A stretch of 64,000 nt of DNA from Lineus longissimus (lineage: Eukaryota; Nemertea; Pilidiophora; Heteronemertea; Lineidae), in the NCBI RefSeq assembly GCF_910592395.1, contig NC_088308.1, positions 3,720,001 through 3,784,000 on the forward strand, given 5' to 3'. Below the pieces are notes generated by a model. The model had not been told where the DNA came from, did no database searches, and saw only the letters and a program-made list of their open reading frames with translations. The position numbers and the translations under genes are program-made. This document shows, piece after piece, positions 50,951 through 63,400 of this stretch (position 1 is the stretch's first letter; each line of letters starts with the position of its first letter).

Positions 50951-51915
50951 CTAGATAAAGGACATGCAAATGAACAATACTTTAAGCAAATTAAGGACAG
51001 AAAGTGCAAGCAGACATGGGGTAAAGGTGATGATGATTATAAATTTTGAATAAGCAATCCTGATTTTACATAAAATTACCACCAAAGGCATGAAAAGTTA
51101 AATAAGAACATGTTGGAAGCTTTTATTGAAAGTATTGGCAGATACACAGATAATGTCATCGACACACACTCGAAAGTGGTTTTGAACTTCATTTTGTATG
51201 TAGCACATATTTGGCTTATCAGACACAAGTTGGACTTAAAAAGCTGTTTTGATGTGAGCAATAGCTCATTATGGCACTTCCATGAGAAAAACAGTGCGAG
51301 GGACCTTAATGACTAAAGACATTGCACCCAAGGTACTAGGAATATATGTGACTTTCTTAGTATTCAATAAATGCTTGATGTGAACTTGATTAGACACAAG
51401 GCATTGTTAAAGGTATGTTAGCTACATGTAAGTCAAGCAAGTTATTTATTGTGAAGGATTATACATCTTTAGATTCAAGAAAGTTATTTGACAGCAAGAG
51501 GAAGGTAAAAACCTATTATTTCGCTAAAGGTAAATGGTTATGGCAAGAACGATATTTTCCTCAAAGTGAGTTAAAGGCATATGAAAAGATCTCTTCCAAC
51601 AACAAGGACGGTAATGGTAATTGGATAGACCTAATAGAGGAACTGAATGCAGTCGCAGTAAATTGAAGTAGTGTTACAGAAAGGCAGAGTGTACTTCGTC
51701 CAAAGGCAGAATATGACTAAATATTTGTCTCCAAAACCAGAAGAAGCAAAGAGTAAACTTTCAATAGTTGGAAGTTAATCAGGAAGAGACAGACATATGC
51801 CAGTTTATTACATGTAGAATGTAGCATGTGCACCGCGTACAACATTAGAATTAGACAAAACACGTCACCACAACGTGAAGATGTAAAAAATAAACTCTCA
51901 ATGATCAAACAGTAC

Positions 51916-54900
51916 CTGACTGCACTGTATAGGCCCCACTTGTTGATTTCAGGTGCGCCAGCCTCTGCCTGATGCCGCGGCATATCCCCATCCGGTTTTA
52001 TAAAGAGTCGTGTGTTTGAGCCATTCTTTAAAAGCGGATCAATCAAGTCACGTATTTCCTGTAGGTCTTCCTCTAGTGTTTTTACCTCTTCATTACGCTA
52101 GGGAGAAAGCATGCCACTGTGAGTGCGAAGAGTCTACTGGTAATAAACCAAGTGAACTACGGTGGAAAACACAACAGACTTGACAATTTATCTGATTGAG
52201 TTTCTCAACACAAACCACAAGGAATTTTTGCTCAAAGCATGAATTTGAAATTTCTCACTCATTTGCAAAGTCCATCACAAATCACATAATGAATATAAAG
52301 AGACTGCCCTCAGAAATATTGCCAAGCCTGTTGTAGTTTCTTCAACTTACCATGCAGAAAAAACATTGACGTTCGAAGACCAAGTCATTTGACCACTTGC
52401 CTACAGAATTTTAGACATGATGACGGGATGTGTCATCGTACTACTGCAGCCATGGCAAAAGATCTGGACTTCAGAAGTCAGCAATCTAATGACAGTAAAC
52501 CTACATCCAACACATAATGCACCAAACATTCAGCTATCACTTTCAACGCCAGTGTTTAACCCAACCCCCTCTCCCTTCACCCTCTTCTTAGACAGGCCCA
52601 AAGGAAAAGTCTATTAGCGATAGCTCCTTAAGGTTTTGGCAATCCCGCAGCTTCTTTTAAAAGAATTTTTGATGCATCATGGGTTGAGTCAACATCCTGA
52701 GACCTGTGATAACTAACAATTTGATATTAAATGCTAGAAAAAATAACAGTGAATTAACATTTATTAAACTACTCCTTCAGCTAGCAAAGTTCAGCCGTGA
52801 AGTTATAAAAGCAGGCACTGTTACCAATAACAGACTGTCAACTATTTGAATGGAATGAATTCAACCAGTCTGTTAATCGGAAGCAGTTTTTCTGCAGTTG
52901 TGAATTAGATAACTTCACTACTGGCTTGAATGTACAGCTATAGGTGACCATGCATTATAGGAGACTAGCAGCTAGAGTATTAATACTCCATAGGGGCTGC
53001 AAGAGACTTACAGATGCTACCACTAGGGGGCACCCACATCATCTTTTGGGCCGTCCTCATCATTTTTGGGGTCATCTGGATTAACTTTCTCGTTAATCAA
53101 ATCCAGATCTTGCTTTAATGCTCTTAATTCTCCTTTCAGCTCCAGTGTCATGTCCTCACGCTGAAGAGTCACATGTAGGTCGTCAATTAGGAGGTTTCCA
53201 AAATCAGGTATAAAGATTTTTAAAATTGTCTTCATCATTTATGAGAGCACACATCACAGACATCCCAAAATATTCTGAGGCTGAAAGCTCTGGGAGATCA
53301 CAGGGAGTGCAAGGCAAATGATTTATATTACCCTCATGACAGATATAACCCTGATGTACCATCATCAGTGGACACAAGTCCTACATGTAAGCAATTTCTG
53401 GCCAGGTTATTTTCATAGAGTAAGCTATTATGTCAAAGCTGGAAAGATGTGTACAGGAACTTGATTTCTTAAGTGTTTTAAGTAATATGAACTATAGTCC
53501 TGAATAAACTTATCCCAGTTTTCATGGCCTCAAACATTGTCAAAGGATGAAATACTTAAAACTTACCAATTTCTGCTCAGACTGTATCTTCATTCCAAGG
53601 ACTGTTTTCACAGTCTGAATCGACTCAGCTAGTTTCCTTATGCTCCCCTGGACCTAAAATTGTGATCAAAATATTTGAAATGTTAGCACAGTGGTTAGAC
53701 TTAGAAGATACATAGCAGAATGCACATTTCTTACGTGTTCAAACCCACATAGGCACTGAAAACTCACATTAATAAGGACTCGCTGCAGTTTTCTATGAAT
53801 AAGCGTAACCCACATTCAGCGCAGAGTAAACAAGATATGTCATCTACATGTAGTAGTAATGAACTAAGAAAAACCACACAAGTTTTTCAGTGGAAATATC
53901 AAATGAGAGGTTGTCTTGGCCAAGAGTCCCAGAAGTTATTCCATATACATTTGATCGTAAAGCTTTATAACCTAGTTAATCGATGGTTATTGCTAAGTTC
54001 TACCTACAATGACGTATGTGGGAGTTGAATACAAATACCATATTCGTGTGGTCTACCCATGTATACCTTACATGTATAACAGAAAGATATACTAAATGTG
54101 AAGAAGCACAGCTACATGTACAATGAAATACATATCATATATAAAAAGCGAGAAAAATTGTTGTAAAAAAGTTTGTCATTCCATTATGGTGATACGCGCT
54201 GTTTGCACATAGAGAGAATGATAATGTGAGACAACAACATTCTGAGTATATTGTAGTGCAAATACTGCTACTAACATCATTAATCAAATTGGGTTGTTTC
54301 GTGGTCACATGACCATCTGTAATGGCTCCCTGCCAGTAAGATCTACTCTTTGACAGTGGTTCCTTCGTCAACTCATAGTTGAACAAAACGGGGACCACTG
54401 TTTAAAGAGTTTGGGGTAACACCTAAATCAACAAACATTATTGACTATAGCAACTTGATTGTGAATGCATTGTGTCAGGGCTTGCAGGGTGTAACAGGGA
54501 AAAGATGGAAAAATAAGCATGGTGAAAAAGCGCTGCAATGAAATATATTTAGATGTCTATGTGATGGACAAACCTCTTCTAGCTCTGACTGAGATGGTGG
54601 TTCCTAGAGGCAAAAGAACATGCAATCAGGACTTCCGTTCAATCTAAGGGGTCAGGCCAAAGCACAAGTTGCCTACTCATACATCTTTCAAATCCATTGG
54701 CATTACTGTGCAAGTGTGGTTTTCTTCTTTTTCCATTATTTGCTTGGTCATTTTGAATATCATTTTTTCCCAAGGAAATTCATGCAGTTAAACAATGTAT
54801 CTAATTTTGCTATATTTTACCTTATCTAGTCTGGAATCGGAAAGATCTCATAACTTCGGAACAAGTACCCCTTTAGCCCCAATAGTGTCATTTGAAGAGA

Positions 54901-57900
54901 AACCAAGTATATTCTTAACGCTTCACATGCTCTTTCCATAAGAAAACTCCCATTGGCATTTGCGCTTGATTCAAGCACTGGTACCCCAAGATGCTAAAAT
55001 GTTAAAAGCGACACCATATCTTACATTATCAATATCTTTCATTGTCGGCGACGCTTCCTTGTCTTTATCCTTGGCGGCCATCTTCTCAAATTCTCGTCTC
55101 ACCGCCTCCACATCATGCACCCTGGGAAAGAACAGAAAGTGTTAATTTTGGTGATGGAGTTATCTCATCTTTTGCCCCTACCATCTGAAACTCTCCCAGA
55201 ACACCAACAGTTTCAAAAGTCCGCTAAAGACTTGGTCGTTTCAAAATCACTTTAGTTGGGTAGCACCTTGATCAGGCAGAGCTGGTAAACTTCATATGGT
55301 ACATCCCATGATCTGCTGTGGGTGATTCTGTGTCATCAGATTATTGCCCCCGTTTATCTTTTTTCTTGGACATACTTAGTATCATCTGTCAACTGACTGG
55401 AAAAGATGTTGTTTTGTCAAACTACTAAACTTCCATGACTGACTACAATTATCATCTTACCTATTTTCAATCTCGCCCTGTATCCTTGCGGATGTATCAT
55501 TCTTGAGCAATGCCAGCTTTTCGTTCAATTCAAATATCTGCAACAATCAAATAATCGTTTTGTAACAACTTATACTAGAGAGGGTGCCCCTAATAGAGAG
55601 GTGGCCTCTAAGGAAGGTTCCACTGTACTTACATCTGTTGGTAAAGTCGTCTGCAATCTCTGAAGCTCCTTTATGTTTTGACGTGTTAGTTCTTGCCACT
55701 GGATTACTGAAGTGAGTTTCTCTCGCATGTTTTCAGAGAGTGCAGCAGACGCCTGGAAAAAAGAGGTATGTCATCAACATCACAATAGTCCATAACTTAA
55801 GAATACATGAATTCAAACGGAATGCTAACCTAAAGGTTCTGACTCTGCTATTTCCTCGAAACTGCACACATTTAATTATCTTATGCTCCCTCAATAAGGC
55901 ATATCATTGTCAACTGATCACCACTTGAAGAACTCAAATTCTTCCAAAGCTAGGAAGGGAAGGTCCCCTCTGAAGCCAATTACACTGATCCAGTAACATC
56001 ACCATTCAGTAAAATGTTATTTCGGCTACAGAACCTATTCATATGCTACAATGATTATGGATTTCTCTACAAATCAGGGCGAAAATTTTTCACATTTGAA
56101 ACTGAAAAGAAGAACATTTTAAACCATCTTAGCTGGGGGTTCTATAGCATTAAATCAAGGCAAAGAAACAAATATTGTGAATGTTTTCAGCCAGGACATT
56201 TAATACAAGTTAATTGTGGACAGGAGATAAGCGAATGCTAAAGGAAATGCTGAAAATAATGTTTTTATCTGCAGTCAGTGGGTAGCGAGGATTGATCTAG
56301 GTGAGTTTGCTACCCTTACAAACCTCAGGGTCCACATCATCATCATCAGCCATGCCAGCATCTCTGGCCTGTAACTGGAGTCAAATAGAATACAACATAT
56401 ACTGGCTAACATTAGAGATTTAAGCGTGTCCAGTCAAAGTTAAATTTGACTTTGACTGCAAAAAGTTTACGACATCTTTTACAATTACCTCTTCAAGTTC
56501 CTTCGTCTGTTGTGTACAGATTAAAAATCAAAACAATTGATCAGGAAAAACATACACCGAAATACCAGTGTCATGACATCGTGATGTAATGCGCTGCAAT
56601 GCATGAAACAATGCATTGCATTTGACACTGTAGCACTCCTACATCTAGGAATGTCCTGTTGTGAAGTGGTTAATATCAATATAAAAGGAAGTGATATTCT
56701 TTCATCTACATGTAACAACAGTAAAAACCACATTTCATTTCATTTCAATCAAAACCAAGGCTGAAATCTCATAATTTTCATGCTGCAGCTGATACAATAA
56801 ATTTGCTATACACACCAACAAAAAATATTTAAATCTATACTACATTGTCAATTCAGATTTAATACGCATAAATTTTGATTTTAGTGCATTTATATTCTTC
56901 CGGCTGCCACAAAAATATGTTCAGCTGCATCATATGTGGTGAGTGAAACAATGAAATTTAAGCCGAGGCTTCTTCGAACACAATACTGGTAAGGTAGGAA
57001 GCACCTTGCAATATGTCAATGATCAATAAAGCATAAAGAATTTTTCTCGCCAATTTAACAATGTCCCCGACTGTCACGGTTATTAATTGTTCCATCACCT
57101 GACACAGAATATATGTGGGTACATGCAGGCCTTATAAACAAATCCATACACTCTATAACAAGCTTTTAAAATAAATTCATTTTACGTGTGGTGCATCATC
57201 ACAAGGTCATGAGCAAACACGAAACAAGGAAAACCTCCACAAGCAAGCAGTATCCGGATATGCAGTCTCATCCTCACCAGCAAAGTCTCCCACTTGGTAT
57301 AAAATTATTCAGACCACTGTCATCAACTATGAAATCCTTTGACCCTAGTGCAGATATTATGTAGAGTACTTACATAATGATGATAATAATGAGGATTGAA
57401 ACAACACCAAATAGTGGAATGGTGACAACATGCATGAATCTTTACAAACATACACTACCTCAGGATTTTTTTCCACTGAAGGCTGATTAGCAGGAATTAG
57501 AAAGAATAAATTGTATGAACAATGGATAGATGATAGATTCGCCTTCATTACTGGTGCCAGGTGTGCCTGGGATGTTGACCTGCACTGAACCAGCATCCTA
57601 TCGAGAGGAAGTAATATTCCTGGTGGCTTAATGCAGCGGAAACTAGAAATGCTCCCGCCTGATGAGCCGTTTAGTTTTTTCTTTTCTGAGCTTCCAAATC
57701 CTTTATAGTCTAAATTATATTCTTGGTTTGAGAAAGCAGGACCAAAATAAACTCTGCTCAAAGTGTTTTTCAGATAGATATGGCCAAAGGTACTTGGCTG
57801 ACCTCCTGTCACTATGACTAAACTGTAATAGTGTGATCATAAATGGTTATCTTACACAGCCCTGGGCACCCAATGTCATAGTTGACTGGCTTTAGTTGAC

Positions 57901-60404
57901 ACCATGAAAGAGCATTGGTTAGGTCCACGCTAAGGATAATCTAGTGTTGTGTAACACCACTATCTTTTGGTAAATGTGATCTGGTCACCTTCAACCAAGA
58001 ACCTTTGGCCAGAATGATATGAAAAACACTTTGATATAGAGAGAAAACCACTATAAATACTTACCGCTGCTACCCTTTGATCAAGTTTGTCTTCAATCTG
58101 AGCGTGCTTGGCACTGAGGGAGAGCAGACGCGTGTCAAGGTCGTTAAGCTGGCGGACAGCAGCGGCCTGGCGTTCGTCAAGCTTGTTGTTTAAGTCACGG
58201 CGAACCTGAAGAAGAGGAAGATGATTTTGAATGAAAATTGAATAGAAGGTCAATATATCCTTGGTACCCAGTTCCCATTTCACAAAAGGACGGTACAGGT
58301 GTCACATGAAATGGTTTCTGTCAAGCACCCCTAGTTGTTGAGTTCTGTCTAAAGTGAGGCGATAAAATGGCCGACTTATTGGGTCAGCCTACATGTATGT
58401 TGATTTGGATGTTAATTAGGAAGTGCACTCACCGACGCTGAGCAACATTCACCTGAGGCTGACCCAAAAATGTCAACCATTTTATTTCTACATTACAGTG
58501 CCCATCCACTGAAGGCACTGGTTTGAAAAGTGGCGATGAATTGGATAAATTTGAATGAAGAGAGATAAAACACACGCATAATGAAGTTGATGAAAGAAAT
58601 TATAAAATCAAATCAACATCTCAAATGGAAAACAGCATTGTATACATGGAACAGTAGGACAATACCAAAATACGAAAAGCTTTCAAAAAAGAAGCCCAGA
58701 ATATATTATTTATTAGTTAGAGTATATTTATGAAAAGAAATATTAAATATCAAATTACAAGTCCACCTGGAAGAGATATTGAAGAATGATGAAAATATAC
58801 GCAAAAGCAATTTAAAGCATCTGGCGCCATATTTAAAGAAATATACTGGTATTTATCCTGAAACTAAAAAAGATATAGATTAAGTATTTATGCAAATGCG
58901 AAGCAAATTCCAATGAGAAGCAAATATCTCAAAATGATTATATTTGCAAAATGATTATTGTATAAAAAAATCGACTCTTGTAGTAGAAATTAATCATTTA
59001 AATTTGTTTTAAAATCAAATTTTCTGCCTTGCCTTCCTTATCTTTTTATCCTTCTTGGTGATGACCTTCTTGACGTTATCAAGGTCGCTCTGAAACTGAT
59101 GGAAAAGAAAGGTTAAAATTCATTCGAAGATTTTGCAGAAGCCGTCAACAATTAGCTTCAGGACATAATGTAAATATATCTAGGATATGCATGTTTTGAT
59201 TGATTTTCATGGGGAAATGATTGTCTTTCAAAAATTGCATTGACCATTACTGAAACTGTAGCTAGTTTTCTGACCTGTTCAGAAGTCTGTCCCAAGACCG
59301 TTGCTCCAGTGTCAACCAGGGTGTCCAAGTATGCCATCAACTCTTTCCGAGCCTGCAAGGAAAATCAATTACTTAATTATGAATGTTTTACTTATTTGAA
59401 TCAAAATGCAAGGAATTGTGAAAAACCACTGCATTGAAGCAACTATTACAAGGTTAATTCAAGAAGCCTTATGACTTACTACATTCATCCTCTTGCACAT
59501 GAACTTAAGCACTAATCGTCTGAAGTCTTCTATCTGTGCATCAACTTCAACCAGGTCCAACCAATCACCATGGTTGGGTGACTGAAAAAGTATATGGAAC
59601 AATATTTACAAAACAGCCGTTAAAAAAACTACAAGGATGTTAACTGTAACATGGATGCTCATGCCATTGTCGTTAAAACAATACCTTTGAACTGATTACA
59701 TGTACCTTGAAATCACAGTCGAGGACCATAAATTATACAGGAGAACCCTCCAAGACGCCATTCTCCTTTGAGTTTCCCTTTCCAAACCTTCCCATTCTTT
59801 ACCTTCCTCAGTCTAAATCTCCTCCCCTCCCTCCAAAGCTACTCACCACAGATACAGGAGAATCCTCAATGACACCGATCTCCTTCTCGTTCCCTTTCCA
59901 AACCTTCCCAATCTTCTTCTTTCTAGCTTTCTTGGCCTTTTCCTCTTCTTCACCACTCTTTTCATTTTCGCTCTCCGTCTGGGCATGCCTCAACAATGCA
60001 ATATCATCTTCCAATTTCTAAAAGATAAAGAGGTTGCATGTTACGTTTCTTGGTCATCTATCCACCAAGTAACCTTCACTGTCAAAACTAATTTCATGAC
60101 TTTCCATTAAAACTTGTGATGGTTTTGAATGTTTGAGATATTCCACCATGGTACCGGCACCAAATCTATTTGAAATTCAACTAACCTCAAGTGCCAGCAA
60201 CCTCTTGGTCCTATCATATCCTCGATAACCTTTCTCATCAAGCAACTCTATCACTTTCTCTTCAACTTGCTCTTCAATTTGTTCAGTCATCAGCGGTCCT
60301 TCCTAAAATGAAAGTATTAACATCAACTAAAGGAACATTGCGTTGAAAATGAGTCTAGGAATTCACAATTCTACAAATTATCATGATTATTGAGTGATGT
60401 CATA

Positions 60405-60437
<33 letters not shown>

Positions 60438-63400
60438 AAAAACAGTACAGTTGCATATCATATTTCTTACCTTGTATCTGTTTTCTGCCTCATTCTTCAT
60501 ATTCTTTTCAAATTCATCCATTCGATGTTGCAGCTTGCCAAAATCAAAAATTGAAGATGGTCGAGAAATTCTACTTAATTTAACAAATTTAATTTCTACA
60601 AAATAAGACCTCACCAATGAATATCTTTCTTATCTCAAGTTACAACAACCAGCAAGTGTTTTCTGATTAGTTTCTACATAAAGAAATAAGCCAACTGCCT
60701 GTCAACACACCTATACAATATACAGTGGAACTTCCCTTAAGCTGACCCCTTAAAGCACCACACCATCTCTATTGGGCTTGGTCCTAAATTGATCACTTCC
60801 TTTTAAACTGACTTCCACAATCAGGACAGCATTTGATGATCCTTCAAATTATTCATCATCAATTATAAACATAAGGAACACAACACCAGTGATACAGGTT
60901 GCGGGGATGAGTTGAACAGCATGGAATCTAAATCAAAATGGTATTTCAATGTACTACGTATATGTAGTCAATATGCATTTATATCAATGTTATTTACACA
61001 ATACTCACACTAGCAGTAATTCTGGACCAACAGCTGACAGTGGGTTTTCAAAGATGGACCCCTTTCCCGGCCAAGAGACATATTTGAAGATTGTGCAAAT
61101 AGTAATATGGCTAGTACATTACAGAGATCTTAAAATGACAGACAACAGAGAATACAGTCTAACCCCTTCCGTATCAAAAAGTGCTTTAAGAGTAGAACGT
61201 AGTGCAGTGGCTAAAGATTGAAGTTTCAAACTAAACATAGATCAGCGCTTATCACCTCAGTTGTGGGTTCGATCCCCGGTTTACGAAGCCATTTCCACAT
61301 GTGTTGGAGTGTGAGATTTTCTCCAACAGTCCTCTTCATATTTACACAAAATGGTCCAATTTATATAGTTTATAGAGCTAAAAACGTCCAAGTTAATATG
61401 AGAAAAAAAGAAGTTTAAAAGTCAAGTGACACCCCATCCTCCCCTACTGCCTTATTTATCAAAACGTTGTCGATTTTGGACGATCCTGAAATTTTCAAAA
61501 GCCACAACATAGGATTAGCATTGGAAACGTACTAAAAAGGAGGTCATGCTAAATTGTAGGTTCAATACCAAGGTGAAGCAAATTTGGCACCGACATGAAA
61601 AGAATAGGCAATAATTTCATTGCTAGTCTATGATAAATCAGAAGTGACGCATTTAAGCTTGAAAAAACAAAAGTCCGAGTTGAAAACTACTAATACTTTC
61701 TGCTCTATTTCCTGTAGTGCGTCTTCATCTATTTCTGGTACCTGGGATTCAACCAGTAAAAGATTAACTTTCCGCCAAAACCGCAGCTTCAGAATCACTG
61801 GCACAGGAATGGTTGGTTTTTAACCCCCCCCCCCCCCCCCAATTAAAAAAAGAAATTTATGGTTAGGAATCTACATCTATCATGAAAGTTTATATTTCAA
61901 TATAGCTCTGGATATTGACATTATCAACCTCATATGCCATGACCATTTTGCTGCCATAAAAGCAAACTGCTCAATGTACAAGCGCATGAAATAGCGTAAT
62001 TTCCAACATTTCTTGGTCTTTGAACTAAAATTGCAAAAGTATGACAAAGAACAAATTACTTTTTCTTGATCATCCTGACCCTTGAATTCCATTTGTATCA
62101 CCTTGCGCAACAACTCGCGATCTCGGGCATCCAAGTCTTCTTCCATCTTTTCCTTCAAATCCCGCCCACATTCCTCAACACACTCTTCTTTCAGCTTCGA
62201 GAAAATATCATCGACATAATTCTCCAATTGCTTCTTCAACTTTTCTTGCAATTCATGACTAGTTTCTTTTAATTCTTCCCTCAATTCACTCTTCCCACTC
62301 ACAGGGCGAGGGTCCTCAGGGGCCTCAGGGGCCTCAGGGGTGTCATCCAGCTCATCTTGGATCTTCTGCATGTACTCGACAATCTGCTCCTGTATCTTCT
62401 GATCATATTCCGAGGATAATTCATCCAAATGGCTATCAATATCAGAGCGCAACTTCTCACTTCTCACTCTCGATTCCTCAGATGCCAAGACCTTGATATC
62501 GTCTTTAAGAGCTTCCCGTGTTTCTGCCACAGCTTTGTTAACTTCTTCCATGATGACTTTATCTGCCTTCTGCCTTATCAATTTCTCCATCTTGTCATTC
62601 AAGGTTGCATTCCCATCTTTGTGTTCCTGCTCCAACTCTCCAATAGTCTTTTCTAAATCCCGTATACGTTTCTCTAACTTGTCTTTCTGTTCTTCGACAA
62701 TGTTATCCACTTTATTCCGGAACAATTTCAAGCTGGCAGAGCTATCACTTAGATTCGGGGCTTGGTCAATGACCATATCTTCCACTTCCAAACGAAGATC
62801 AGATCTTAGACGCCGCTCCGTCTTCCTCACTAGAAGTTCCATTTCACAAGAAACCTTAAAATGAAACGGATAGGTGGCAAATGAATAATGCATTAAGGGT
62901 AACCGGAAAAACGCCGACCGACCGACCGACCGACCGACCGACCGACCTACTCGCCGACTCTGACAACCTCACTTACGGCATCCCATTCGCGCCTCATAGC
63001 CCGGTAACCGGAAAAACGCCGACCGACTGACCTGCCAACCTACCGTCATAGTGCAGTATCCCTTTCGCTTCTCTATAGCACATGTATCTGTGTAGTGCCC
63101 AGCGCAATGGACGTGATGGAGTCCGACGTGTCTGACAGCAGCATCTTCAGTCAATTATACCGGGAAAACGAGTTCACGCAGTAAGGAACTGATAACGATA
63201 CTCTAAAGATATGCTTTGTCTACATGGTCGGTGGATATAAAAACATGATTTGGGCCTAATCTATGCACTGTAGTTTTTCTACTCGAGTGTCTCGACCGAT
63301 GCAATGCATGAACTGCAACGCGCAACATGCATTTGTTGTCATTTGACCAGCGCACGTGCGCTTGTTTACAATTTCATTTCACGTGACCTGCTATCGTGGA

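Noticed and set aside
53023-53037. Stop codon ending the coiled-coil protein at 53023
   Set aside because: The frame does reach a TAG there, but a GTGGGT donor lies 12-15 bases before it and the next exon continues in phase, so normal splicing removes the stop. Intron retention would give a truncated form.
57463-57480. Micro-exon reading WKKIL on the minus strand between good-looking splice sites
   Set aside because: Its length of 17 bases breaks the phase-0 joins on both sides of the coiled-coil chain.
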